Below are positions 25,613-34,732 of a stretch of 64,000 nt of DNA, one piece after another (the stretch's first letter is position 1; each line of letters opens with the position of its first letter). The stretch lies in assembly GCF_002795865.1 (NCBI RefSeq), contig NZ_CP024920.1:558001-622000 (forward strand), read 5' to 3'. The stretch comes from Qipengyuania seohaensis (GTDB lineage: Bacteria; Pseudomonadota; Alphaproteobacteria; Sphingomonadales; Sphingomonadaceae). The translations under genes were made by a program, and so were the position numbers. A model generated the notes under the pieces. It had not been told where the DNA came from. It did not search any database and was given only the letters and a program-made list of their open reading frames with translations.

Positions 25613-26953
25613 ATGAGCGCGGAGAACGACCTCCCACCACCGCGAGAGAGAAACAGATACGGAATACGGTCATATACCGAAAATCCACCGGTCGCCGCCG
25701 AGGCGTTGTTCGACCGGCTCGAACTGCGAGTCAAAGGCTCGATCGCCGCGCGCGACGCGGCTTCGATGGAAAGTTATGTTGGGCAAATTGGTGCTAGCGC
25801 GGAGCAGCCTCGGCTGCTCGGACTTGCGCATCTGCATGGCGGGGCGTGGAAAGCATCGGCGGTGAACGGCACGACAATTTCGCGCTGCGACGTGCGGATC
25901 GTGAGAACCTCGCCAAACGCCCACCTTGAAATGGTGATCTCTGTAAACCCGATGCGCACGCTCGGACATTTACTCGACCGCTACCGCTTCGACGATCTAA
26001 CCGCCATCGAGCCGACTGACTTCTTCGCAGCGGCCCCAGAGCCAACGGCAGCGAACCTCACCCTCGATGGCAACGACAATATGGTGAGTGACTATCGCTC
26101 GTTCGCTGGGACGGTCCACCGGACCTATTTGCAACGGGTTGCAGAGTTTCTCGCGCTATTCGAGAGCAACCTTCGCAGCAAGATTTTCGCCGAACTATGC
26201 CCTGCCTCGATCGGGTTTGACCGACATGAAGAAGGGGCAACCAGTCTCGGGAGGAACGATGACGTCGAAGTCCGGCTCGACTGGGGTGACCTGACGGTTT
26301 CTCAAGCCGAAGTGTGCTGGGAGCGGTATGATCCTGACGCGCTCGACAAAGCACATGAGTTCGCCAGACAAATCTTGGTCTCGGCTCGCAGCGCCAGCGT
26401 AGACACCTATGGGGGCCGTCGAGGACCGACCGTGGGCCGCAATCTGGGCGCTGTTTCGACCCAATTGCCGCTGACACCTTCGGGAGACGTAAGTCTGGCA
26501 ATCTACGCGAAGGCGAGAGATCGGCTGCGGATCGAAATCAGATACCGCAAAGACCTGCCGGAGAAGGTTCGCGCGAGATTACCTGCCAATCCTCACCTCA
26601 CAGATTGGCTCAACGCAATCAGCGAGGCAGCGAGCGAACGGCTTTCGGCCCACGACTTCGCTAGGCTAACTCAACCAGTGCGAGAAGCGCATGAGGAAGC
26701 CCTAGCCGATCTGCTCGATGCCGTGGCCGATGTTACGACAAAGGCAGGCGGCAAACGACGCCCGATATTCCTGGAGCTACTTCGTCATGGAAGCATAACG
26801 GCTACCAACCATCACGGGACCGCACCGACACGAATATTGGAACGTCTCGCCAGTCGGGGTGTGCTCGAACATGTCCGGCTCGTGAAGAAGGACAGTAAGA
26901 TAGGACGCCGCTATCGACTAACCGAGAAGTACCTGCCGCTCGTGACAAGGTAG
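25613..26953 (+). CDS. 446-residue island protein of unknown function
   Basis: I do not recognise this protein. Visible parts: an N-terminal region with the repeated idea of beta strands (LAHLHGGAWKASAVNGTTISRCDVRIVRT, LEMVISVNPMRTLGHLLDRY), a central helix (GTVHRTYLQRVAEFLALFESNLR), VEVRLDWGDLTVSQAEVCWERYDPDALDKAHEF, a SLAIYAKARDRLRIEIRYRKDLP block that resembles the corresponding strand-rich part of filamentous phage/plasmid replication initiators (weak, inference), and a C-terminal winged-helix-like tail (ILERLASRGVLEHVRLVKKDSKIGRRYRLTEKYLPL). It follows the recombinase by 80 nt, so co-transcription is possible. Confidence 0.65.
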   Translation: MSAENDLPPPRERNRYGIRSYTENPPVAAEALFDRLELRVKGSIAARDAASMESYVGQIGASAEQPRLLGLAHLHGGAWKASAVNGTTISRCDVRIVRTSPNAHLEMVISVNPMRTLGHLLDRYRFDDLTAIEPTDFFAAAPEPTAANLTLDGNDNMVSDYRSFAGTVHRTYLQRVAEFLALFESNLRSKIFAELCPASIGFDRHEEGATSLGRNDDVEVRLDWGDLTVSQAEVCWERYDPDALDKAHEFARQILVSARSASVDTYGGRRGPTVGRNLGAVSTQLPLTPSGDVSLAIYAKARDRLRIEIRYRKDLPEKVRARLPANPHLTDWLNAISEAASERLSAHDFARLTQPVREAHEEALADLLDAVADVTTKAGGKRRPIFLELLRHGSITATNHHGTAPTRILERLASRGVLEHVRLVKKDSKIGRRYRLTEKYLPLVTR

Positions 26954-27060
26954 TACGAGCGCCCTCCAGTTAAATGCGACCTACATATCTAGCTATTTCA
27001 ATAGTTTATATTTTATTCGCTCAGGAAATTGGGTACATTCCAACCATTCAGGAGGTTAGA

Positions 27061-27351
27061 ATGAAAACCCAAGTCGGAGACCAAATGTGCTTTCAGGGCT
27101 ATACGTCAGAGCCCTCTGAATGGCAGCCCAATATGTCACCCGGTAGGATCGTGGTCGTATTCAAAGATAATGGAGACGGGGAGTACCTTGTCTTCCCGCT
27201 TTCGGATGACGGGCAGTTTGACCCCCTGAACGGCGAGGTCGTTTTCCAAGAAGAGATGGTCAAATTGCCTCTCCCACGGCTTCCACGCGAAGCGCTTGCT
27301 GCTCCATTCGGTACAGGGTTAGTTGTTGAGCCTCGTCGAACATCAGCTTGA
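27061..27351 (+). CDS. small island protein of unknown function
   Basis: The 96-residue product starts at ATG 27061 (MKTQVGDQMC) after AGGAGGTTAG, a strong ribosome site; the frame runs upstream to 26974 but without such a site. It has a hydrophilic, beta-rich look (RIVVVFKDNGDGEYLVFPLSDDGQFDP). No signal, membrane segment or known motif. It is the last gene before the right end of the island. Confidence 0.55.
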   Translation: MKTQVGDQMCFQGYTSEPSEWQPNMSPGRIVVVFKDNGDGEYLVFPLSDDGQFDPLNGEVVFQEEMVKLPLPRLPREALAAPFGTGLVVEPRRTSA

Positions 27352-27384
27352 CCCGGATGCTTGGCACTCGTAAGCGACCGCCGG

Positions 27385-27406
27385 TGTGACACTTAGGTGT
27401 GACACA
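27385..27406 (+). repeat. right arm-type repeat
   Basis: Two TGTGACAC octamers separated by TTAGG, followed by A. It matches the left unit at 12445-12466 in the same orientation at 20 of 22 positions and lies exactly 63 nt from the right att core. In the circular form the two copies would flank the core symmetrically. Confidence 0.8.
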
Positions 27407-27469
27407 CTGATTGTCGCAGTACGGACTAAGTTGCTGATTTTATTAGTGACTGGCCATTGTGGGTTTTGC

Positions 27470-27486
27470 TCCTGCCGGGCCCACCA
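27470..27486 (+). repeat. attR: attR core (17-bp direct repeat)
   Basis: This exact copy of TCCTGCCGGGCCCACCA lies 32 bp before tRNA-Pro(TGG). No tRNA precedes it, so it is the remnant of the tRNA 3' end that marks the right junction of the island. Confidence 0.93.
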
Positions 27487-27518
27487 GTCGTTTGTGTCGT
27501 CAGTCGGGATTGCCGTGT

Positions 27519-27595
<77 letters not shown>

Positions 27596-27626
27596 GCAAT
27601 CCATTTCGAGGCAGGAGGATAGCCGC

Positions 27627-28973
27627 ATGACCGCCGCTGGCCCTGCCATAATCGACAATCGCGCCATCTGGGCCATCGCCCTGCCCGCAATGGTCACCAA
27701 TGTGGCCACGGCACTGATCGGCATTGGCGACATGTGGATCGTCGGGCAATTGGGCGATGCGCCGACGCAGGGCGCTGTCGATGTCGGCGCGCGCCTATTC
27801 GCCGTCCTCTTCACCGTGATGAATTTCCTGAAGACGGGCACCACGGGGCTGGTCGCGCAGGAAGGTACAAGGGCGGGCAAGGACGCGCAGGTCGCGATGC
27901 TCGTGCGCGGGCTCGCGGTCGGCCTGGTCATTGCGGCCGCCCTGTTGATCGCAAAACCCGTGCTGCTCCCGGCTGCGCTGGGCGCGCTGGGTGCTTCAGG
28001 CGAAGTGCTGGAGGCTGCTCGCATCTATGCCGAGATCCGGTATTGGTCCGCCCCGGCAGTCATGGCCAACCTTGCCCTCATCGGCTTCATGGTCGGCCGC
28101 CGCCAGATGACCGCGGTGCTGATTTTCGAAGTCGCCTACAACCTCACCAATATCGCGCTCGGCCTGTGGTTCGTGCTCGGCCTCGACTGGGGGATCGCCG
28201 GGATCGGCTGGTCCAGTCTCATCGCAGAGTATGCCAAGCTGGTTGCAGTGGCCATTTTCCTGGCGCGCGGCGAGTTCCTCGCCATGCTCCGCAACGTTCT
28301 TGGCGAGAAAGGTACGCTGGCCTGGAGCGCTCTGAAGCCCTTCCTGTCGGTGAACCGCGACCTGTTCCTGCGCACACTCGTCCTGACGATCGCTCTCGCC
28401 GCGCTGACCCGCCTATCGGCGGAACGCGGGGCAATCGTGCTGGCGGCCAACGGCATTCTCTACCAGATGTTCATCTTCACCGCCCTGCTGCTCGACGGCT
28501 TCGAGAACGCCGCCCAGGTGCTCAATGGCGAGCGGGCGGGAGCGCGCGACCGGGAGGGCTTCAGCGCCTACCTGCGCGCAATCATCGTCCGTGGCATCGC
28601 TGCGGCAGCGCTCGTCGCCGCAGCATTTGCGCTCTTTGCCGACCCCATCCTTGCAAGCTTTGCTGCAACTCCTGCAGTCGAGGCGGTGGCGCAGGACCTC
28701 GGCGCATGGCTGGTCATCATCCCGTTTGCAGGCGTGGTCAGTTTCGTTCTCGACGGGGTGTATGTCGGCGCCAGCTGGACGCGCGCACTGCTGTTGACGA
28801 TGGCGGGAGCGGCGGCCGCATTCGCCCTATCGCTCTGGCTCACCTGGCCGATGGGAGCCCATGGCCTGTGGCTGTCGTTCACCCTCTTCCTCGGTGTGCG
28901 GGCCGTGCTGCAGCTTGGCGCGGTGCCCTGCTTGCTGGATCGCGAATTCGCAGCGACGCGTGAACGATCCTGA
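27627..28973 (+). CDS. MATE family efflux transporter
   Basis: The 448-residue protein has about 12 membrane helices and typical MATE/DinF features: [31 protein letters not shown] (N-terminal signature), [16 protein letters not shown], an internal duplication with a second half beginning [15 protein letters not shown], and [22 protein letters not shown]. Exports cationic drugs or metabolites by proton or sodium antiport; the substrate is not readable. ATG 27627 follows GCAGGAGGAT. It lies 31 nt downstream of tRNA-Pro and is convergent with the GGDEF gene after it. Confidence 0.93.
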   Translation: MTAAGPAIIDNRAIWAIALPAMVTNVATALIGIGDMWIVGQLGDAPTQGAVDVGARLFAVLFTVMNFLKTGTTGLVAQEGTRAGKDAQVAMLVRGLAVGLVIAAALLIAKPVLLPAALGALGASGEVLEAARIYAEIRYWSAPAVMANLALIGFMVGRRQMTAVLIFEVAYNLTNIALGLWFVLGLDWGIAGIGWSSLIAEYAKLVAVAIFLARGEFLAMLRNVLGEKGTLAWSALKPFLSVNRDLFLRTLVLTIALAALTRLSAERGAIVLAANGILYQMFIFTALLLDGFENAAQVLNGERAGARDREGFSAYLRAIIVRGIAAAALVAAAFALFADPILASFAATPAVEAVAQDLGAWLVIIPFAGVVSFVLDGVYVGASWTRALLLTMAGAAAAFALSLWLTWPMGAHGLWLSFTLFLGVRAVLQLGAVPCLLDREFAATRERS

Positions 28974-30185
28974 TCAGTAATTCGCGGCCTTGGGCAATGC
29001 GGATTTCGGCGCGACGGACGCCAGGAGAGCGGTCTCACCTTTGCGCTCGTCGTGGATCGAGCGGTTCCGTCCGCCCTGCTTGGCAGCGTAAAGCGCGGAG
29101 TCGCTGCGCGCAAAGAGCTTGCCATACCCTTCGCCTTCGCAACGTCCGGCGATGCCGAAGCTCGCGGTAAGACGATGGTCATCGGGCATTCCCTCGATCA
29201 TGCTTGCGCCGAAACGGTTGCGGACCCTCTCTGCCATGGCCACGGCGGCATTCCCGTCGCAATTCCAAGCCAGGAGGCAGAATTCCTCGCCGCCGATGCG
29301 CCCGGCGATATCTGTCTCGCGAATGGTCTCGCGCACTACTTCACCGAACCGGGCGATGGCACGGTCACCCGTCTGGTGTCCGTAGACGTCGTTGACGGCC
29401 TTGAAATGATCGATATCGGCCACGACCAGCGAAACCGGGACGCCCTCCTGCTTGGCCCTCTCCAGATAGGCGATCGCATCCTGTTCGAAGGCCCGCCGCG
29501 TACGCAGGCCGGTTAGAAGGTCGAGCTCGGCACGCTCCCTCACAGCAGCGATCTGGTCGTAGATGCATGCGGCCACCAGCACCATCGCCGCCAGTAGCGA
29601 CAGGAGTGCAAGCGACAGGTTGAGCACCGAATAATAGAGCGATTCCCGGTAGGCCGCTGCGGGAATGCTGCCTTCGATCAGCAGCGTCAGTAGCGGCCGG
29701 ATAAGGAATTGCGCGGCCAGGAGTGCCTGCATCGCGATAATGACCTTGTCGATCGACTCGCGGCGATGCGAGTTGAGCAATGACATGACCGCGACCACAT
29801 ACATCACGCCGTAACCGCAATTCACGATGATAAGCCGCGCCGTCAGGTCATCGGAGAGCAAGATGGCAAGCGCCAACGTGCCCGCCGATAAAGCATAGAT
29901 GATCAGCAACACGCCGAGATGGGGTGGCTGGTCGACGCGCCGCGCCATCCCCCAAATTCCCGCAGCCGCGCTCATGGTGTAGAAGAATTGAGTAGTGTGA
30001 AAAACGTAAGGTGATCCGGTATCGAACAGGTGCGTGACACCAAAACCGATCGCGAAGAAGGCATAGGCTGCAGCGAACGCGAGCACGTAATTGCCCAGCG
30101 TCCCGCGCTTCCACAAGAGCAGGAAGCCGACACTGAACATCACCGCCATGGTCGGCGTGATCATACCGATGATTTGTTCGCGCAT
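28974..30185 (-). CDS. membrane-bound diguanylate cyclase
   Basis: The 403-residue protein makes cyclic di-GMP. N-terminal half (to about 235): six or seven membrane helices. Then a linker helix and a GGDEF domain with DLLTGLRTRRAFEQDA, VSLVVADIDHFKAVND (metal Asp) and the active GGEEF variant; an RxxD-like inhibition site is not obvious. Start: ATG 30185 with ACAGGG upstream, or GTG 30191 in frame. It is convergent with the MATE gene and stands alone. Confidence 0.93.
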   Translation of the reverse strand: MREQIIGMITPTMAVMFSVGFLLLWKRGTLGNYVLAFAAAYAFFAIGFGVTHLFDTGSPYVFHTTQFFYTMSAAAGIWGMARRVDQPPHLGVLLIIYALSAGTLALAILLSDDLTARLIIVNCGYGVMYVVAVMSLLNSHRRESIDKVIIAMQALLAAQFLIRPLLTLLIEGSIPAAAYRESLYYSVLNLSLALLSLLAAMVLVAACIYDQIAAVRERAELDLLTGLRTRRAFEQDAIAYLERAKQEGVPVSLVVADIDHFKAVNDVYGHQTGDRAIARFGEVVRETIRETDIAGRIGGEEFCLLAWNCDGNAAVAMAERVRNRFGASMIEGMPDDHRLTASFGIAGRCEGEGYGKLFARSDSALYAAKQGGRNRSIHDERKGETALLASVAPKSALPKAANY

Positions 30186-30287
30186 CCCCACCCTGTCTTG
30201 TTGAGCCGTCGCGTTAGCCCGAAAAGGTTAATCACCCGTTGAGACTTTGCCCAAGATCTCGAAAATACGGGTGGTTAGCCTTGCTGA

Positions 30288-31637
30288 CTACTCTTTCGTA
30301 TCGCGCACGATCGGGTCGCTTCGGTTGGCAAGAATGCCGACAACGGCAGTCCAGACAGCCACATTCTGGCGCAGTTGCACAGGGTCGATCTTGTCCAGCG
30401 TGTCGTCTGCCGTGTGGTGCAGGTCGAAATAGCGCGTCCCGTCCTGCTGCAGGTCGATAAGCGGTCCACCCTGTTCGCGCACCAGGTTGAGATCCGCTCC
30501 GCCCGTCGCGACAATGCGCGTCGGAGCAACGCCGAAGCGTGCGACTGCCCCCGCCAGCTCGCGATAGAGTTCGGGATCGCTCGCGGTGAAGTTGGTTTCG
30601 ATACGCCAGATGCGATCGGCACCGAAATCGCTTTCCAGTCCTACATAGACCGGCTCGTCCGCATGTGCCTTGGCATAGGCAGCGCTACCCCAGAGGCCCG
30701 TTTCCTCGGCCCCTGCGAAAAGGACGCGGATGGTGCGGAGCGGCTGGCCCTGCGCGGCAACGTGCTTTGCAGCCGCAGCGATGATCCCGCAGCCTGCACC
30801 ATCGTCTATAGCGCCGGTTCCGAGATCCCAGCTGTCGAGATGGCATGCCAGCAGGACCGGTTCGAGCGCCGGATCGCTGCCGACGATCTCGCCGACGACA
30901 TTGCCGCTCGTCGTAACGCCCAGATCGCGCGGGGTCAGGACCAGCTTCATACGCACCGGCTTACCCCGGGCAAAAAGCCGCTCCAGGTTGTCGGCATCGG
31001 GATTGGATAGCGCGCCTGCCGGGATCGGCTGGATTCCTTCCGCAAAGGTCGTCGTTCCGGTGTGCGGAACACGGTGGCTGTCGGTGCCCACCGACCGGAT
31101 CACGGTTGCCACTGCACCCTTGCTCGCCGCCATGGAGGGGGCCATCCAGCGCGCCGGACCGGCAAACCCGTAGCTGGAGCCATCCTGCGTTGGGCGCATG
31201 TCATGGCTCACGAAGGCGATTTTCCCTGCGAGGTCCACCGCATCGGCGGCGACGAGATCGGCAAAGGTCGGGAAATAGACCACCTCGGCCTCGATCCCTT
31301 CGGAACCGGTGGAAGTCGTGGTGGAAAGTGCTGTGATCGCCATTGGTTGCGTCGCAGGCGTAGTGACCCAGGCCATTTCCTGCCCGCGCACCCAGGTTTC
31401 CATGTCGAACGGTTCGTCCGCGATATTCGCGAAGCCGTTGCGGCGCAGCCAGTCCATCGCCCACACGCGCCCTCGCGCCTCGGCATCGGTGCCAGGCATG
31501 CGCGGGCCGACTTCGGTGGTGATCCCTTCGACGAAGTCCCAGGCAATCGTGTCGCCCAAAAACGCATCATCCGCTCGGTCGGCGCTGGCGGGAACGGCAA
31601 AGGCGATGGCGGCAAGCGCAAGGAGCTGTTTTTTCAT
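30288..31637 (-). CDS. exported M28-family zinc aminopeptidase/carboxypeptidase
   Basis: The 449-residue protein has a signal peptide (MKKQLLALAAIAFAVPASA), a PA-like insert domain (residues about 110-230, KIAFVSHDM), and the M28 catalytic domain: CHLDSWDLGTGAIDDGAGC (zinc His and Asp), FAGAEETGLWGS (Glu pair), ESDFGADRIW, and a C-terminal YFDLHHTADDTLDKI His. It cleaves peptides in the periplasm; the exact specificity is unknown. ATG 31637 is chosen for the signal peptide; the frame extends to 31688. Confidence 0.92.
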   Translation of the reverse strand: MKKQLLALAAIAFAVPASADRADDAFLGDTIAWDFVEGITTEVGPRMPGTDAEARGRVWAMDWLRRNGFANIADEPFDMETWVRGQEMAWVTTPATQPMAITALSTTTSTGSEGIEAEVVYFPTFADLVAADAVDLAGKIAFVSHDMRPTQDGSSYGFAGPARWMAPSMAASKGAVATVIRSVGTDSHRVPHTGTTTFAEGIQPIPAGALSNPDADNLERLFARGKPVRMKLVLTPRDLGVTTSGNVVGEIVGSDPALEPVLLACHLDSWDLGTGAIDDGAGCGIIAAAAKHVAAQGQPLRTIRVLFAGAEETGLWGSAAYAKAHADEPVYVGLESDFGADRIWRIETNFTASDPELYRELAGAVARFGVAPTRIVATGGADLNLVREQGGPLIDLQQDGTRYFDLHHTADDTLDKIDPVQLRQNVAVWTAVVGILANRSDPIVRDTKE

Positions 31638-31714
31638 GGCGCGCTTGCTAGCAAAAGTTGCGATCCTGCCAAGCAGCAATCGCGGCATACCTGTTCGTAA
31701 CCCCCAAGAGTCGT

Positions 31715-32890
31715 TCAGGTTTTTGCCATTTCGTCCCAGAAATCAAGCGCTCTTGTCGCTCCCTTGCTGTCGGGATCGAACAGCGCCTCCACGGCATCCG
31801 CGAACCGTTCCACGTCGCCCATGTGCGCGCGTGCGGCAGTCGCATCGGAAAAGCGCTGCCACGTCGGTTCGCTCTGAGACAAGGCGAGCATGGCGCGGGC
31901 TATCCCCTCGACGGACTGGGGCTCGACCACGCAACCGGTGACACCGTTGCGCACTAGGGCGTCCCTGGCGCCGACCGACGTGGACACGATTGCGGGCACA
32001 CCGAAGGCAGCCGCTTCGTTGACCACCAGGCCCCATTGCTCCTCGGTACTGACAAGACACAGCGCTAGCGCGCCTGCCATGCGGCGTGACACTTGTTCGG
32101 CACGCAGGAAGCCCGTGAACTCGACCCCCTCGCCTGCCTGCTCCTGCAAGTCCTCGCGCAGTTCTCCGTCGCCAGCGAGCACAAGCTTGCGCGCGGCTGA
32201 CCCTGCCAGCTCCCGATAGCGGGCATATCCGGACAGGAGCGTGGTTAGGTTCTTCTTTTCGACGAAGCGGCCGACATAGAGGAAATGGCGATCCGCCCAC
32301 CGCGCCTCGCCGCCGGCTCCTTGTGCACGAATTCGGTCGAGCCCCACGCAATCGTACCCCGGCAGGATCGGCTTGTCGCCAAAGCCGAGAAAGCGCAGAT
32401 ATTCGCGCTGGCGCAGCCCGCCGACGATCGCGGCGCGATAACAGGACAACAGCCGCGCCTTGGCCTGTTCACGGGGCAGGATGCGGGGAAAATCGTCGAA
32501 CTTGCTTTCGGTCATCATGACGCAGCGCGTGCCTGCCGCCTTCAGGCGCCAGGAAAGCGCGATGATGTCGCGCTCCGAATAGGGGACGCCGATGCAGACC
32601 ATGTCGGCATCGGCCACCGCCTTCATTGCCGCGCGATAACGGGCAAGGTGGCCGACATCGTCATAGGACTTGCCGGGAAACAGCGTGACGTGCCGGGCTT
32701 GCTCGAATCCGGACGCTGGCTCCCATGCATAGGTTTCACTGGTGGTCGCATATTCGACCGCGATCACTTCCGCGCGACCCGCAAGCCTGCGCGCCGCCGC
32801 TTCGACCCGGTCGACATGGAAAGCGGCGTATTGGGCGAACAGGATCGCCACCTTGGGCAAGGTCGGTTGTTGAGCGAGCGCGTCGGTCAT
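31715..32890 (-). CDS. glycosyltransferase family 4 protein
   Basis: The 391-residue GT-B enzyme begins with VAILFAQYAAFHVDRVEAAARRL (acceptor Rossmann domain) and shows a GT1/GT4 C-terminal signature: FLYVGRFVEKKNLTTLLSGYARY, KLVLAGDGELREDL, EQVSRRMAGALALCLVSTEEQWGLVVNEAAAFGVPAIVS. Likely transfers a hexose to a surface polysaccharide or glycolipid. It sits before ettA in opposite orientation and is not in an obvious glycan operon. Confidence 0.88.
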   Translation of the reverse strand: MTDALAQQPTLPKVAILFAQYAAFHVDRVEAAARRLAGRAEVIAVEYATTSETYAWEPASGFEQARHVTLFPGKSYDDVGHLARYRAAMKAVADADMVCIGVPYSERDIIALSWRLKAAGTRCVMMTESKFDDFPRILPREQAKARLLSCYRAAIVGGLRQREYLRFLGFGDKPILPGYDCVGLDRIRAQGAGGEARWADRHFLYVGRFVEKKNLTTLLSGYARYRELAGSAARKLVLAGDGELREDLQEQAGEGVEFTGFLRAEQVSRRMAGALALCLVSTEEQWGLVVNEAAAFGVPAIVSTSVGARDALVRNGVTGCVVEPQSVEGIARAMLALSQSEPTWQRFSDATAARAHMGDVERFADAVEALFDPDSKGATRALDFWDEMAKT

Positions 32891-33012
32891 GGTCCGGCAG
32901 AGCTAAGCCAGCCTCCATGCGATTGCCAGACCCGGCTTGCCCCCGGCCACAGCTATGACTATCTGGCGCACAACTTCCCGTTCCGAAAAGATCAGACCCA
33001 AGGATTCGCCCG

Positions 33013-34686
33013 ATGGCCGCGCAGTACGCCTTCGTAATGAAGGACATGACCAAGACTTTCCCCGGTGCCCAGAAGCCGGTGCTCAGCAATATCAACCTGC
33101 AGTTCTACCAGGGTGCCAAGATTGGCATCGTGGGTCCGAACGGCGCGGGCAAGTCCACGCTGATCAAGATCATGGCTGGCATCGACACAGATTTCACCGG
33201 CGAAGCATGGCCGGGCGAGAACATCACCGTCGGCTATCTGGAGCAGGAACCGGAGCTAGACGAGAGCAAGACTGTGCTCGAAAACGTCAAGGACGGCGCC
33301 CGCGGAATCGCCGACATGGTCGAACGTTTCAACCAGATCGGCATGGAAATGGGCGAGGAAGACGCCGATTTCGACGCACTCAGCACGGAAATGTCCGAAC
33401 TGCAGGACAAGATCGACGCGGTCGACGGCTGGACGCTGGACAACCAGCTGGAAGTCGCGATGGAAGCGCTGCGCTGCCCTCCGGGCGACTGGCCCGTGAC
33501 CGATCTTTCGGGTGGTGAGAAGCGCCGCGTGGCCCTTACCCGCCTGCTGATCCAGAAGCCTTCGATCCTGCTGCTGGACGAACCGACCAATCACCTCGAC
33601 GCCGAAAGCGTCCAGTGGCTCGAAAACCACCTCAAGGATTATGCGGGTGCGGTGCTGATGATCACCCACGACCGCTACTTCCTCGACAATGTGGTGGAGT
33701 GGATCCTCGAACTCGACCGCGGCAGCTACTATCCATACGAAGGCAACTATTCGACTTACCTGGAAAAGAAGGCCAAGCGCCTCGAACAGGAAAGCCGCGA
33801 GGAAAGCGGTCGTTCGAAGGCCCTGTCGCGCGAACTCGAGTGGATCCGGCAGACGCCGGCGGCGCGCCAGACCAAGTCCAAAGCCCGTATCCGCAAGTTC
33901 GAGGAACTGCAGGAAGGCCAAAAGGACCGCAAGCCCGGCAAGGCGCAGATCGTCATCCAGGTGCCCGAGCGTCTCGGCGGCAAGGTCATCGAAGCCAAGA
34001 ACATTTCCAAAGCTTACGGCGACAAGCTGCTCTTCGAAAACCTCTCCTTCATGCTGCCCCCGGGCGGCATCGTCGGCGTGATCGGGCCGAACGGCGCGGG
34101 TAAGTCCACGCTGTTCAAGATCCTGACCGGCAAGGAAACACCTGACAGCGGCACGGTGGAAATCGGCTCGACCGTCCACCTCGGCTTCGTTGACCAGAGC
34201 CGAGATCACCTCAACCCCAAGAACAACGTCTGGGAAGAGATTTCCGACGGCCTCGACTACATGAAGGTCAACGGCCACGACACCTCGACCCGCGCCTATG
34301 TCGGCGCGTTCAACTTCAAGGGTGCGGACCAGCAGAAGAACGTCGGCAAGCTGTCGGGCGGTGAACGCAACCGCGTCCACATGGCCAAGATGCTGAAGGA
34401 GGGCGGAAACGTCCTGCTGCTGGACGAACCGACCAACGATCTCGACGTGGAAACGCTGGGCGCACTGGAAGAGGCGATCGAAAACTTCGCCGGCTGCGCC
34501 GTGGTCATCTCGCACGACCGCTTCTTTCTCGACCGTCTGGCAACGCACATTCTCGCCTTCGAAGGTGACAGCCATGTCGAATGGTTCGAGGGCAACTTCG
34601 AGGCTTATGAAGAAGACAAGCGGCGCCGCCTTGGCGATGCCGCGGATCGTCCGACCCGCCTCGCCTACAAGAAGCTGACGCGTTAA
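33013..34686 (+). CDS. ettA: energy-dependent translational throttle protein EttA (ABC-F)
   Basis: The 557-residue cytosolic ABC-F protein gates the ribosome depending on ATP/ADP ratio. Two ABC modules are present, each with Walker A GPNGAGKST (about 39 and 359), signature LSGGEKRR / LSGGERNR and Walker B LLLDEPTNHLD / LLLDEPTNDLD. Between them lies the EttA interdomain linker with YYPYEGNYSTYLEKKAKRL and a basic PtIM-like helix (RQTKSKARIRKFEEL). Length is close to E. coli EttA (555). Confidence 0.97.
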   Translation: MAAQYAFVMKDMTKTFPGAQKPVLSNINLQFYQGAKIGIVGPNGAGKSTLIKIMAGIDTDFTGEAWPGENITVGYLEQEPELDESKTVLENVKDGARGIADMVERFNQIGMEMGEEDADFDALSTEMSELQDKIDAVDGWTLDNQLEVAMEALRCPPGDWPVTDLSGGEKRRVALTRLLIQKPSILLLDEPTNHLDAESVQWLENHLKDYAGAVLMITHDRYFLDNVVEWILELDRGSYYPYEGNYSTYLEKKAKRLEQESREESGRSKALSRELEWIRQTPAARQTKSKARIRKFEELQEGQKDRKPGKAQIVIQVPERLGGKVIEAKNISKAYGDKLLFENLSFMLPPGGIVGVIGPNGAGKSTLFKILTGKETPDSGTVEIGSTVHLGFVDQSRDHLNPKNNVWEEISDGLDYMKVNGHDTSTRAYVGAFNFKGADQQKNVGKLSGGERNRVHMAKMLKEGGNVLLLDEPTNDLDVETLGALEEAIENFAGCAVVISHDRFFLDRLATHILAFEGDSHVEWFEGNFEAYEEDKRRRLGDAADRPTRLAYKKLTR

Positions 34687-34732
34687 TCTTGAAGCAACAG
34701 TCGATCGGTCAAATATCTTTCAGGGGGTTATC

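Larger units (their letters stand above)
12382..27486. mobile_element. 15.1-kb integrative island carrying type I restriction and other defence-like cargo
   Basis: The element is bounded by the 17-bp att repeats and starts with an integrase gene 84 nt inside the left end. It contains, in order: integrase, a secreted protein, a Lys/Arg-rich protein (minus strand), hsdM, hsdS, an Abi_C protein, hsdR, a YgjP-like protease, an HNH protein, a serine recombinase, a 446-residue unknown and a small unknown. GC content looks lower than in the flanks. No conjugation or replication gene is certain, so it may depend on help from another element. Removing it would bring the CAT tRNA within 32 nt of tRNA-Pro(TGG). 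Confidence 0.92.

Noticed and set aside
12382..27486. CRISPR array or toxin-antitoxin pair in the island
   Set aside because: No regularly spaced direct repeats and no small overlapping toxin/antitoxin frames were found; the recurring TTGCAAC palindrome is too sparse for an array.
33256..34575. 439-codon minus-strand frame across ettA
   Set aside because: Shadow of EttA; no motif, start or neighbouring signal.
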